Source of the DNA: a virus
Length of the DNA: 38,416 nucleotides
Virus record (IMG/VR): IMGVR_UViG_3300017760_000022
Location: 1 to 38,416 of that record
Strand: one strand, 5' to 3'
Of this stretch, positions 22,624-31,538 are shown in pieces; within the stretch, counting starts at the first letter, position 1; every line of letters starts with the position of its first letter. Below the pieces are notes generated by a model. The model saw only the letters and a program-made list of their open reading frames with translations, was not told the DNA's origin and made no database searches. Position numbers and translations under genes: made by a program.

Positions 22624-24717
22624 ATGAAGAAATCCCAAAACATAGTAGATAGAATATTACGGAAGGTTTGGTCTGATATAGACACTAAACTTACTGAAGG
22701 TATTTATACTGAAGAATTCTTAAAATCTTTTTATTATCATCTTATAGATGAGGTTGGTGAAGCAAAAGCTGATATTCTAATTCAAGAGTTTGATAAAGAT
22801 AATGAAGAAGAGCCAGAAGAAGAAAGACCTGACTCTGGTGACGAAAAAGAGATTGACAAATTTGGAATGTTGACTCAGATTGAAAAAGACAAGTTAAAGG
22901 ATAAAGAAAAAGTAAAAGAAAATATACTAATTCAATTAGGACAACTCCTTAGTGAAGCTTCCATATATGATAACAAATATGCAATAGGTGATAAATTCAT
23001 ACCACTTAAAAATACCGCAGATTTATTACAAATGGGATTACCAAAAGGTGAAAAAGTACCTAAAGGACCTTTTACTAAAATAGCACCTACTGAAGATGGT
23101 GTTCAAGTAAAAATAAATAATGGTCAAACTGTATATGTATCCGCTGAAGATACTGGTAAAAATTATATAATTACTGCAAGTAATGGAAACATTCAGTCTT
23201 TATTTGGTAAAATGAGAAAAGGTTCTAAACCAACTGATGTAAACTTTGATACAGAAACGATGGAAACTGCACAATGTATGGGAACATATGTAAATGGTTT
23301 CAGTATACTTAAACAATTAAATTCAGCTACCGAAGAAACTTTACCAAAAGTTACTAACGATGTAAAACAGAAATTTGTAAAAGCATTGGGAAGTAGTGGA
23401 GAATACGCAAAACCTAATGAGATTTTATCTAAATTAGATACAATGCCACTTGGTGATTATTTCTTGATAGCACAATTAATGGCAGGTATGACCAAGTTTA
23501 CAGATGATATGAAATTTAAAGGTGCATTTATAACTCATAAAAATATAAAAGGATATTATCAAGCTACTGAGCGTTCTGAATTAGTAGATGGTGTAAAAGA
23601 TAATACTGCTGATTGTGTTATATCCAATGTCCCATCGTCTGAACTTATATCTAAGTTAGGTGAAGGGTTACCTGTTGAATATGATAAAAAGGGTGTTTGT
23701 ACAATAATTGGTACAAGTATTAAGTTTATACAAGTATCACTCAAAAAAGCAGAAGGTGGAGCTCAATTAGGTAAAATATACGGATTCTTAAAAGACAAGT
23801 ATGGGTTATTGGGTACTGAGGATGTTAAGAATTTGGCATTAGAGTCAGTTCAATTGAATGAGGGATTAAGAGACTTTTTAAATAAGGGTGTTGCTTTTAT
23901 AAAAGGTATTGGTTCTAACTTATTACAGAAAATTTCTCAATTAGGAAAATTCTTATTTGGATTCTCAAAAAAGATATTCAAGGGATTAAAAAAATCTCCA
24001 AAATCTGAAGTTAAAAAATTAGAAAAAGAATTACTAAGAGCAGGGTTACATGAAGGTATTCTAAATGAAGCTAAGAAACCATCTATATATGATTCTTTTG
24101 AACAAATTGCAACAAATCAAAAAGTATTAGATAAATTAGTAACTAATGTGGATACTAAACTAAAAGCATTGTATAGTTCAGCTATATCAAATCCAGCATT
24201 TTACTATAACGGATATGAAAAACTCTCTTTAACTGCACCTGTATCAAAAGATACTGTTGCTAAGTTATTGACAAACTTTCAATCAGCAATCGTACTTAAA
24301 AGTATATTGGGTGATTTATCTGGCGATGCAAAAAAGTTATACTCACAACTAATAGAGATAGAGAAAGAAATGATATATGGTAAAACAACATTACCTTTAT
24401 ATAAAGTCTTTGGTGTAGATAAAGATGGAAAAGGAACTACATATAAACAATTTCCTGGTTCTGAAAAATTTGTACAAGACAAGTTGTCAAAAGACTTATC
24501 AGATACAACGGTATTCTTTTTAAGAACAAACGCAAAAGATGGTAAGTATTTCACAATGACGGGATATGGATTAACAGGTATAAATGAAACAACAGGTGAT
24601 ATGAAATATTCCCAATTTAGAATGGGAACTAATTCATCTGGTAGATATAGTTACAACTTTGAAGGTACACAAGAACTTCCATTAGGAAAAGTTAAATCAG
24701 CTTTAAAGATAAAATAA
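22624..24717 (+). CDS. Putative internal head protein with prohead-protease-like sites
   Basis: A 697-residue protein of no recognised family. Five sites match the T4 prohead protease (gp21) pattern Leu-x-Glu followed by Ala or Gly: LTE-G after residue 25, LSE-A after 111, LNE-G after 413, LHE-G after 477, LNE-A after 482. Between 414 and 477 is a Lys-rich amphipathic stretch (FLNKGVAFIKGIGSNLLQKI, then KFLFGFSKKIFKGLKK) that cleavage would release as a peptide of about 64 residues. Acidic Glu/Asp-rich region at 55-75. The middle (residues of about 205-380) is a globular domain with MGTYVNGFSILKQ and DNTADCVISNV. A late-type motif stands before the start. I infer an internal, DNA-associated or ejected virion protein; enzymatic activity cannot be judged. 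Confidence 0.6.
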   Translation: MKKSQNIVDRILRKVWSDIDTKLTEGIYTEEFLKSFYYHLIDEVGEAKADILIQEFDKDNEEEPEEERPDSGDEKEIDKFGMLTQIEKDKLKDKEKVKENILIQLGQLLSEASIYDNKYAIGDKFIPLKNTADLLQMGLPKGEKVPKGPFTKIAPTEDGVQVKINNGQTVYVSAEDTGKNYIITASNGNIQSLFGKMRKGSKPTDVNFDTETMETAQCMGTYVNGFSILKQLNSATEETLPKVTNDVKQKFVKALGSSGEYAKPNEILSKLDTMPLGDYFLIAQLMAGMTKFTDDMKFKGAFITHKNIKGYYQATERSELVDGVKDNTADCVISNVPSSELISKLGEGLPVEYDKKGVCTIIGTSIKFIQVSLKKAEGGAQLGKIYGFLKDKYGLLGTEDVKNLALESVQLNEGLRDFLNKGVAFIKGIGSNLLQKISQLGKFLFGFSKKIFKGLKKSPKSEVKKLEKELLRAGLHEGILNEAKKPSIYDSFEQIATNQKVLDKLVTNVDTKLKALYSSAISNPAFYYNGYEKLSLTAPVSKDTVAKLLTNFQSAIVLKSILGDLSGDAKKLYSQLIEIEKEMIYGKTTLPLYKVFGVDKDGKGTTYKQFPGSEKFVQDKLSKDLSDTTVFFLRTNAKDGKYFTMTGYGLTGINETTGDMKYSQFRMGTNSSGRYSYNFEGTQELPLGKVKSALKIK

Positions 24718-24726
24718 GGGATATGG

Positions 24727-25116
24727 GTGAGAACGCAATTATTATGTACATTTACTAATGAAGCTGAATTTGAATCGGTTTTAGAAACTATTCAAGACTC
24801 ATTCATCCTTTATAGTAGAAAGATATTTATTTTAAAATTAAAACCATCACAAGAATTAGTGATTAGTTATAACATCATACCAAACAATGAAAGAAAATTC
24901 TTAGGAAGTACTATATTAGCACATCGTAAGAAAGAGTCAAACACTATTTACACAATCAACGCATTGAATAGATTGATTGTAGACTTAAATGGTGGTGTTG
25001 AGGATAAAACATATAAAATTGATTGGGATAGTTATAGAAACTCTATGATTCTAACAGAAGGTGATGGATACAAAATATTAAATACAAGTTTATTTAGAAT
25101 AGTCAATGTAAACTAA
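24727..25116 (+). CDS. Protein of unknown function (GTG start)
   Basis: A 129-residue protein of alternating strands and helices (LLCTFTNEAEFESVLETIQD, FILYSRKIFILKLKPSQELV), ending DGYKILNTSLFRIVNVN. The only suitable start is GTG at 24727; the nearby ATG at 24723 and the ATG inside the first codons are in other frames. It begins 9 bases after the 697-residue gene and ends 5 bases before the next. Small size and position among replication genes resemble hypothetical genes of other T4-type phages. No family recognised. Confidence 0.65.
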   Translation: MRTQLLCTFTNEAEFESVLETIQDSFILYSRKIFILKLKPSQELVISYNIIPNNERKFLGSTILAHRKKESNTIYTINALNRLIVDLNGGVEDKTYKIDWDSYRNSMILTEGDGYKILNTSLFRIVNVN

Positions 25117-25121
25117 GTTAT

Positions 25122-26000
25122 ATGCAAAAAAGTTATAATGGTCTTGATGATATGTTATCATGTATCAAAAGACACAATTTTCATAAAGACAATTATCAGA
25201 TAGGTAGTGGTAAATCTATACCAGTTGATTTTCAACCAAAACGAACTGCGGTTATAGTCGGTTATACTGATGATGAGTTAATTCAAAAATTTGTAGACTC
25301 TGAACAATTCAAATGGATATATTTAGTACACGACTTTACAAGAGAGCAGTTAGATTTTCTTAAAGTTCAATTTGGGGAGTATGGGGATTTAGTTAGACCA
25401 ATACTACACGAAGATGTAATAAAGATATTCAGAATGGCATGGGAATGTATTGACCTTGTGTTCATTAATAGTCCATCAGAAGAACAATACAAAATCTTTC
25501 AAAGATATTACACTTATGTAAAGCATATTTCAGGTGGTTCTAATTTTGATTCTGAAGTTCATGAACCAATGCTTAAACACTCATATGCACCTAAAACAAA
25601 ATTTAAAGATGGGTTTTGGATGTTTCAACACGAACAATGGCCATGGTATTATGAAAAGGATGCTAGACGACCAATCCAAAATCCATACGATAGGAGTAAA
25701 CCTCGAAGTAAGTTGTTAACGGGAACAGGAACATTACAAGTAGGTAAACGATACAAATGGTACGAGCAAGATTTAATGATTCATACAAATTGGGACGCAA
25801 AGAGTCCGTTTGCTGAGTACTATGATGGTATGAAGTTATATGATAGAATACCTGATTTTGAAGAGTCAGTTCGTATTTTCGCAATGAATCAAGAATACAG
25901 TACTCCTATTGAATTAAGACAAGGTGATATGGAAGATATAGATTACAGAAACCACTATTTGGAACTCGTCAATGAGGGAATACTAACTAATCTGATTTAA
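25122..26000 (+). CDS. Protein of unknown function
   Basis: A 292-residue soluble protein rich in Tyr, Trp, Phe and Asp. Visible: AVIVGYTDDELIQKFVDSEQ, WIYLVHDFTREQLDFLKVQF, EDVIKIFRMAWECIDLVFIN, suggesting an alternating alpha/beta Rossmann-like N-terminal half, and an aromatic C-terminal part (FKDGFWMFQHEQWPWYYEKD). The pattern somewhat resembles the nucleotide-sugar or methyltransferase folds of uncharacterised phage genes, but no catalytic motif is certain. It lies before a 154-base regulatory gap and ssb. No family recognised. Two open frames inside it are shadows. Confidence 0.65.
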   Translation: MQKSYNGLDDMLSCIKRHNFHKDNYQIGSGKSIPVDFQPKRTAVIVGYTDDELIQKFVDSEQFKWIYLVHDFTREQLDFLKVQFGEYGDLVRPILHEDVIKIFRMAWECIDLVFINSPSEEQYKIFQRYYTYVKHISGGSNFDSEVHEPMLKHSYAPKTKFKDGFWMFQHEQWPWYYEKDARRPIQNPYDRSKPRSKLLTGTGTLQVGKRYKWYEQDLMIHTNWDAKSPFAEYYDGMKLYDRIPDFEESVRIFAMNQEYSTPIELRQGDMEDIDYRNHYLELVNEGILTNLI

Positions 26001-26033
26001 TTCATATAAACTGCGTTATTAAATATTTTTACA

Positions 26034-26041
26034 TATTTATA
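26034..26041 (+). promoter_or_regulatory. Putative late promoter TATTTATA
   Basis: Preceded by CA, within the 154-base gap before gp32 and upstream of an early-type promoter. Tandem early and late signals would suit a protein needed throughout infection. Confidence 0.5.
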
Positions 26042-26083
26042 GTAGTACTGAAAAGAACAAAATAAAAAATAATTAAGAATATA

Positions 26084-26115
26084 TTTGGATTTGTCAACCA
26101 AATGTTGTATATTAG
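26084..26115 (+). promoter_or_regulatory. Bacteroidota-type promoter before gp32 (TTTG, 20 bases, TATATTAG)
   Basis: TTTG at 26084-26087, TATATTAG at 26108-26115, spacer 20. The leader to the ATG at 26155 is about 35 bases, AT-rich (AATTAATAATTAAAAAAGG), the longest leader of the set. T4 gp32 represses its own translation by binding such an AT-rich leader; similar autoregulation is possible. Confidence 0.75.
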
Positions 26116-26154
26116 TGACTAACATAAATAATTAATAATTAAAAAAGGTAAATT

Positions 26155-26916
26155 ATGGCAATTGATTTAAACGCAATCCGCAATCGTCTGAATTCTCTTC
26201 AGACCAAAGTAACAAAGACCGACAACTTGTGGAAACCACAACCCGGCAAACAACAAGTAAGGATTCTTCCTTATGTTCACAATCCTTCTAACCCGTTCAT
26301 CGAACTTTATTTCCATTTTGGATTTGGTGGTAAAAACATTATCAGCCCAAGTTCTTTTGGTGAAGCAGACCCTATTTTAGAGTTTGCAGAAAAGTTGAAA
26401 GCAACAGGTGACAGAAACGATTACCAACTTTCAAGAAAATTAACTCCAAAGATGAGAACTTATGTTCCTATCATCGTTAGAGGTGAAGAGTCTGAAGGTG
26501 TTAAGTTTTGGGGATTCGGTAAGAATGTATACCAAGAACTTCTTGGATTCTTCGCTGACCCTGACTATGGTGATTTAACTGACCCTGTGAATGGTAGAGA
26601 TGTAACAGTAGAATTTAAAACTGCTGCAGAATTAGGTAAAACTTATCCTGAGACATACATCAGAGTAAAACCTAATACAACACCTATCTCAGAGGATAAG
26701 AACATTTTAGAAACCTCTAAAGACCAAATCGTTCTTGGTGATATGTTCAAAAAAGTTTCTTATGAGGAAATGGAAGGAATGTTGAAAGAATGGTTAGATA
26801 CAGGTGAAGTTTCTGATAAAAAAGAAGAACCTAAAGTTGAAGTTAAAGAAACTACAACTGCAACCTCTCCAGCAAGTAATGTAAAAGAGGCGTTTGACGA
26901 CTTATTTAACGAATAA
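26155..26916 (+). CDS. gp32: Single-stranded DNA-binding protein, gp32-like
   Basis: A 253-residue protein. The basic N-terminus (DLNAIRNRLNSLQTK), the core start LWKPQPGKQQVRILPYV, KFWGFGKNVYQELLGFF, DPDYGDLTDPVNGRDVTVEF and PETYIRVKPN match the T4 gp32 pattern, and the acidic C-terminal tail ends NVKEAFDDLFNE, as in gp32, where it mediates contacts with the recombination and replication proteins. It coats single-stranded DNA cooperatively at forks. T4 gp32 has a zinc site (His-Cys-Cys-Cys); this protein contains no cysteine at all, so it must fold without zinc. It heads a run ssb-uvsX-rnh, with early and late promoter motifs upstream and a short AAAGGTAAATT leader. Confidence 0.88.
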   Translation: MAIDLNAIRNRLNSLQTKVTKTDNLWKPQPGKQQVRILPYVHNPSNPFIELYFHFGFGGKNIISPSSFGEADPILEFAEKLKATGDRNDYQLSRKLTPKMRTYVPIIVRGEESEGVKFWGFGKNVYQELLGFFADPDYGDLTDPVNGRDVTVEFKTAAELGKTYPETYIRVKPNTTPISEDKNILETSKDQIVLGDMFKKVSYEEMEGMLKEWLDTGEVSDKKEEPKVEVKETTTATSPASNVKEAFDDLFNE

Positions 26917-26919
26917 TTT

Positions 26920-28053
26920 ATGGCAAAGAAGAAGAAAGAATCAGTTCGTGATGAACTATCTTCCATCTTAGCTACCAATCTAAACAAGAAGTTTAAGTCC
27001 ACCCACAAGGTGGCTTACTTCTTGGATGGTGGGGAACAAACTCCAACTGACCTTGATGGGTGGGTTTCGACAGGTTCTCCAATGTTAGATTTGGCAATCT
27101 CAAACAGACCAAATGGTGGATTACCAGTAGGTCGTATAACTGAGATTACTGGCTTAGAAGGAAGTGGAAAATCATTACTAGCTGCACACGCAATAGCAGA
27201 CACTCAAAAGAAGGGTGGTCTTGGTGTTTACATAGATACTGAGAATGCTTGTAATACTGAGTTTTTGGCGGCTATTGGAATTGATATCGAAAAGATGTTA
27301 TATGTTCCTCTTGAATCCGTAGAAGATATATTTGAAGCAATCGACTCTATTATAGAATCTGTAAGAGGTTCTGATAAGAAGAAGTTAGTAACAATAGTAG
27401 TAGACTCTGTTGCTGGTGCATCAACTAAGGTTGAGTTATCAGCAGATTATGACCAAGCAGGTTATGCAACTCAGAAAGCTATTATTATCTCTAAAGCTAT
27501 GAGAAAAGTTACTAATCTTATTGGTAGAGAACGAATCTCATTAATATTCACAAATCAGTTAAGAACAAGATTAGGTGTTTCATTCGGTGACCCTTGGACT
27601 ACAAGTGGTGGTAAAGCAATCGCATTCCACTCATCTTGTAGACTAAGACTAAAATCTATGGGACAACTTAAATCTAAAATAGGTGGGGTTGACCAAGTAG
27701 TTGGTATCAAAACTCGTGCTCAAGTTATCAAGAATAGAATGGGGCCACCGCTTCGTTCAGTTGACTATGATATCTACTTTGATAGTGGTATCGACAATTA
27801 TGGTTCATGGTTACAAATGATGAAAACATATAAGTTGGTAACTCAAAGTGGTGCATGGTACACTTATGTTGACAAAACGACAGGTGAGGAACTAAAATTC
27901 CAAGCAAAGAATTTTGAAGACATTCTCGAAGAGAGACCTGAGCTAAAAGAATCTCTTTACGAAGAAATCTGTAATTCATATATTATGGCATACAAGAAAT
28001 CAAGTGAAGAGGCAAATATTGATAATGTTGAAGTAACAGATTTTGATGAATAG
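26920..28053 (+). CDS. uvsX: RecA/UvsX-like recombinase
   Basis: A 377-residue protein of the RecA/Rad51 family. Walker A GLEGSGKS at residues 78-85, Walker B LVTIVVDSVAG with Asp162, the catalytic region YIDTENACN, and SLIFTNQLRTR with the L2-region pattern TSGGKAIAFHSSCRLRLK. UvsX (T4, 391 residues) forms ATP-dependent filaments on single-stranded DNA for strand invasion and recombination-dependent replication. It follows gp32 by 3 bases and its end overlaps the exonuclease start by 8 bases, keeping recombination and replication genes together. Nothing essential appears missing. Confidence 0.93.
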   Translation: MAKKKKESVRDELSSILATNLNKKFKSTHKVAYFLDGGEQTPTDLDGWVSTGSPMLDLAISNRPNGGLPVGRITEITGLEGSGKSLLAAHAIADTQKKGGLGVYIDTENACNTEFLAAIGIDIEKMLYVPLESVEDIFEAIDSIIESVRGSDKKKLVTIVVDSVAGASTKVELSADYDQAGYATQKAIIISKAMRKVTNLIGRERISLIFTNQLRTRLGVSFGDPWTTSGGKAIAFHSSCRLRLKSMGQLKSKIGGVDQVVGIKTRAQVIKNRMGPPLRSVDYDIYFDSGIDNYGSWLQMMKTYKLVTQSGAWYTYVDKTTGEELKFQAKNFEDILEERPELKESLYEEICNSYIMAYKKSSEEANIDNVEVTDFDE

Positions 28054-29098
28054 TAAATACGCAGAACTTCTTGAGGAAGTAAACAAAGAATATAATACAA
28101 CTAAAAATGAATCACTCAATGATAGAGTTCTTATCATTGATGGTCTTAATCAATTCATTAGAGTATTTGGAGCAGTACCTGCTTTAAATGATGATGGTGA
28201 ACATTGTGGTGGTGTGACAGGGTTTCTCTTGTCCACCGCTGCAACGATTAGAAGATTAAAACCAACTCGTGTTATTATAGTCTTTGATGGAAAAGGTGGT
28301 TCAAACAGAAGAAAGTCCGTATATAAGGGATATAAGGAAGGTAGAACGGGGTTAACTAAGTTAAATAGACTTGCAGGATATGAGGACTTAGAAGACCAAC
28401 GAGTATCTATGAGGAATCAATTTAAGAGATTAATTGAGTACTTACAGATATTACCGATAACAATGACTTATATAGATTATGTAGAAGCAGACGATATTAT
28501 AGCATATCTTGCAAATCACTACTTTGAAAAGCAGGTAACTATTCTTTCATCTGATAAGGACTTTTTACAATTAGTAAATCACCGAATCCAAGTGTATACA
28601 CCCACTAAAAAGAAAATGTATACTGAAACAGAGGTTAAAGAAGACTTCGGAGTAAGTGCACAAAATCTTATATTTTACAGAGTTTTAATGGGTGACAAAT
28701 CAGATAACATAAAAGGTGTAAATGGTGTTGGTATTAAGACAATTGAATCTAAAATGAAGTTTTTAACGGAAAATCACCTTTCTTTAGACACATTCATAGA
28801 GAAATGTTCTAAAGAGTGTGATGAGAAGTTGTCAAAAAAACTTATGGACAATTTAGATACAATAAATATGAATTATGGGTTAATGCAATTATCTGACCCT
28901 GAGATATCTTCATCAATTACATCTAATGTTAGAGAAATGATGGATGTACATCAACCTCAACTAAACATAGTAGAGTTCAAAAAGATGTTTATGTATGACA
29001 AATTATACACCGCATTTGCAAATGTAGATTCGTGGTTAAGAAATTCATTTACATCATTAGACAATTATCTTAAGAATCACTTTGATATTAAAAAATAA
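28046..29098 (+). CDS. rnh: 5'-3' exonuclease / flap nuclease, T4 RNase H-like
   Basis: About 350 residues. FEN1/5'-exonuclease signatures: VLIIDGLNQFIRVF with the first metal-binding Asp, VIIVFDGKGGSNRRKSVYKG, YVEADDIIAYLA, ILSSDKDFLQLV, and LMGDKSDNIKGVNGVGIKTI (helix-hairpin-helix region). T4 RNase H removes RNA primers from Okazaki fragments. I choose ATG 28046, overlapping uvsX by 8 bases, rather than the TTG one codon upstream. A Bacteroidota-type promoter begins inside its last codons. T4 rnh has 305 residues, so this one is slightly long. Confidence 0.92.
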   Translation: MNSKYAELLEEVNKEYNTTKNESLNDRVLIIDGLNQFIRVFGAVPALNDDGEHCGGVTGFLLSTAATIRRLKPTRVIIVFDGKGGSNRRKSVYKGYKEGRTGLTKLNRLAGYEDLEDQRVSMRNQFKRLIEYLQILPITMTYIDYVEADDIIAYLANHYFEKQVTILSSDKDFLQLVNHRIQVYTPTKKKMYTETEVKEDFGVSAQNLIFYRVLMGDKSDNIKGVNGVGIKTIESKMKFLTENHLSLDTFIEKCSKECDEKLSKKLMDNLDTINMNYGLMQLSDPEISSSITSNVREMMDVHQPQLNIVEFKKMFMYDKLYTAFANVDSWLRNSFTSLDNYLKNHFDIKK

Positions 29099-29111
29099 TT
29101 TCGTATATTGT
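29081..29111 (+). promoter_or_regulatory. Bacteroidota-type promoter (TTTG, 19 bases, TATATTGT)
   Basis: TTTG at 29081-29084 lies inside the end of the exonuclease gene; TATATTGT at 29104-29111, spacer 19. The ATG at 29117 is 5 bases past the box, predicting a leaderless helicase message. Confidence 0.75.
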
Positions 29112-29116
29112 AGTCT

Positions 29117-30475
29117 ATGGAAAAATTAGGAAGTAAGTTCAGTACCTCATTTCAGAATAAAGTTATATCTTCTATATTATCAGATAGGTCGTTTACACGA
29201 CAGATATATGATATTATAAAGCCAGAGTACTTTGATGCTGAATCAGCAGAGTGGTTAGTAAAAAATATCCTAAAGTATATGCATGAATTTGAGAAGATGC
29301 CAACCTTAGATGTTCTCAAAGTCAAAATAAACACCATAGAAAGAGATGTATTAAAAACTTCGGTAGTTGATACATTAAAATTTGCATGGAATCATTTAGA
29401 AAGTGATGATTTGGAATTTGTAAAAGAGCAAGTTCTTGACTTCTGTAAAAATCAATCTATCAAAAACGCAATCTTAGATTCAGTACCATTATTAGAAAGT
29501 GGGAAATATGATATGATAAAGAAAAACATTGATACTGCTATGAAAGCAGGTCAAGATTCTGATATTGGTCATGAGTACAAATCTATGATTACCGAAAGAT
29601 ATGAAGATACAGTTAGGAATGTAGTCTCAACAGGTTGGCAAGTTATTGATGAAATTACACAAGGTGGTTTTGGTAAGGGTGAGTTAGTTTTATTCGCAGC
29701 ACCTCCTGGTATTGGTAAATCTTGGTCGTTGGTAAACATTGGGGTTAACGCAATGAAACAAGGGAAGATAGTAGCACACTATACTCTTGAATTAAATGAA
29801 GGTTATGTTGGTCAGAGATATGATGCCGTACTAAGTGGAGTAGCAGTAGGAAACTTGAAATTTAATATGGAAGATGTCGAGAAGGCAGTCCAAAATGTAA
29901 AGGGTGACTTAGTTGTAAAACATTATCCAACCAAAACCGCAGGTGTAACATCATTAAAAGCCCATATGGACAAGATGATTTTACAAGGTAAGAAACCTGA
30001 TGTAGTTATTGTTGATTACGCAGACTTACTTAGAGGTCCTCAGAAAGAAAAACGACACGAAGAGTTAGAAGAAATTATTGAAGACCTTCGTGGTATGGCA
30101 GGTGAATATGAAGTTCCCGTTTATACGGCATCACAGATTAATCGAAGTGGTGCAGAAGATGATATTATTACAGGTACAAAAATCGCAGGTTCATTCTCTA
30201 AAATGATGACCGCAGACTTTGTAGTATCATTATCTCGTAAAATAGAAGACAAACTTGCAGGAACGGGTAGATGGCATGTTATTAAAAATAGGTTTGGGCC
30301 AGATGGAATGACATTCCCATCTAAAGCAAACTTCTCAACAGGCCAAATTCATATTTACAACGATGATTCCATTGATGGTAGAAAAACTACTACCCAGATG
30401 AAACAAGGGGAGAGTTTAGTAAGAAAGGAATTAGCGCAAAAATATAAAGAAATGTCGGGTGATATCGATTTTTAA
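29117..30475 (+). CDS. gp41: Replicative DNA helicase, DnaB/gp41-like
   Basis: A 452-residue protein. The N-terminal helical domain (1-150) resembles DnaB-type proteins; the RecA-like motor has TQGGFGKGELVLFAAPPGIG with Walker A (APPGIGKS, residues 195-202), the Walker B/H2 element KPDVVIVDYADLL, VPVYTASQINRSG (sensor), and VVSLSRKIEDKLAGTGRWH with RFGPDGMTF near the end. It is the 5'-3' hexameric helicase of the replisome; T4 gp41 has 475 residues. It starts without a Shine-Dalgarno directly after its own promoter. No primase domain is fused; a gp61-like gene is not in the window. Confidence 0.93.
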   Translation: MEKLGSKFSTSFQNKVISSILSDRSFTRQIYDIIKPEYFDAESAEWLVKNILKYMHEFEKMPTLDVLKVKINTIERDVLKTSVVDTLKFAWNHLESDDLEFVKEQVLDFCKNQSIKNAILDSVPLLESGKYDMIKKNIDTAMKAGQDSDIGHEYKSMITERYEDTVRNVVSTGWQVIDEITQGGFGKGELVLFAAPPGIGKSWSLVNIGVNAMKQGKIVAHYTLELNEGYVGQRYDAVLSGVAVGNLKFNMEDVEKAVQNVKGDLVVKHYPTKTAGVTSLKAHMDKMILQGKKPDVVIVDYADLLRGPQKEKRHEELEEIIEDLRGMAGEYEVPVYTASQINRSGAEDDIITGTKIAGSFSKMMTADFVVSLSRKIEDKLAGTGRWHVIKNRFGPDGMTFPSKANFSTGQIHIYNDDSIDGRKTTTQMKQGESLVRKELAQKYKEMSGDIDF

Positions 30476-30534
30476 TCATATATATTAAAACCGACAATAA
30501 CATAAATGTATAATATAAATCTATAAAAATTACT

Positions 30535-31527
30535 ATGGCATTATTTGACAATCGTATCCCATTTAAACCTTTTGAATACCCTGAATATTATACAGAAGGG
30601 TGGTTGAAACAGGCACAGGCATTTTGGTTACATACTGAAATTCCAATGCAAGGGGATATCAAAGATTGGAACGAACATTTAACACCTGAAGAAAAAAACT
30701 TAGTCGGTAATATATTACTTGGGTTTGCACAAACTGAATGTGCGGTATCTGATTATTGGACTAATATGGTTACCGATTGGTTTCCAAAGCATGAGATAAA
30801 ACAGATGGCAATGATGTTTGGTTCACAAGAAACAATACACGCAACGGCATATTCATATCTAAACGAATCATTAGGTTTAGAAGACTTTGAGGCATTTTTA
30901 CATGAACCTGCAACGGCAGAGAGATTTGAGAACCTTGCAAGTATAACAAACAGATACACTCATGAAGATTTAAAATCTAATTCAGACGCAAGAAAAGAAG
31001 TAGGAAAATCACTCGCTATATTCTCAGCATTTACAGAGGGTGTGGCGTTATATTCTTCATTCGCAGTACTTTACTCATTTCAAATGAGAAACAAGTTAAA
31101 AGGTATCGGTCAGCAAATGAAATGGTCTGTAAGAGATGAATCTTTACATTCCAAGATGGGATGTCAGTTATTCAGACATATGTGTGATGAATATCCAGAA
31201 TTATTAGACGAATGTAAAGAATCAATTGAAGAGGCAGCAAGATTAATTGTTGACCTTGAAATTAAGTACATTGATAAAATGTTTGAGATGGGTGATTTGG
31301 AAAATCTAAAATCAGACAATTTAAAAGAATTTATAAAATCAAGAACAAACTCTAAATTAAAAGAATTGGGATATAATGGTATCTTTGACTTTGATGAGGA
31401 AAAAGCATCTAATTTAGATTGGTTCTACCACTTAACAGGTGGACAAACACATACGGACTTCTTCGCTTTGAGGCCTACTGATTATAGTAAGGCAAATGAA
31501 GGTGAAGATTGGGACGACATATTTTAA
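30535..31527 (+). CDS. nrdB: Ribonucleotide reductase class Ia, small subunit
   Basis: A 330-residue protein that houses the di-iron centre and the stable tyrosyl radical needed to reduce ribonucleotides. Metal ligands fit: Glu68 (QTECAVSDYW), Glu99 and His102 (SQETIHATAY), Glu168 (FTEGVALYSSF), Glu202 and His205 (RDESLHSKMG). The radical tyrosine is Tyr106, four residues after His102, as in E. coli NrdB Tyr122. The C-terminal tail ANEGEDWDDIF, acidic and ending in Phe, is the docking peptide for the large subunit. It precedes nrdA with an 11-base gap. The 59-base leader is very AT-rich and shows no clear promoter of either type. Confidence 0.95.
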   Translation: MALFDNRIPFKPFEYPEYYTEGWLKQAQAFWLHTEIPMQGDIKDWNEHLTPEEKNLVGNILLGFAQTECAVSDYWTNMVTDWFPKHEIKQMAMMFGSQETIHATAYSYLNESLGLEDFEAFLHEPATAERFENLASITNRYTHEDLKSNSDARKEVGKSLAIFSAFTEGVALYSSFAVLYSFQMRNKLKGIGQQMKWSVRDESLHSKMGCQLFRHMCDEYPELLDECKESIEEAARLIVDLEIKYIDKMFEMGDLENLKSDNLKEFIKSRTNSKLKELGYNGIFDFDEEKASNLDWFYHLTGGQTHTDFFALRPTDYSKANEGEDWDDIF

Positions 31528-31538
31528 GAAAACAAGTT

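Noticed and set aside
30476-30534. Promoter before nrdB (TATAAT-like and TATAAATC stretches)
   Set aside because: The leader is almost pure A/T and matches neither promoter class found elsewhere; there is no TTTG at the right distance.
31509-31538. Upstream TTG extension of nrdA
   Set aside because: It overlaps the end of nrdB and adds residues unlike the family; ATG 31539 has the start context used repeatedly here.
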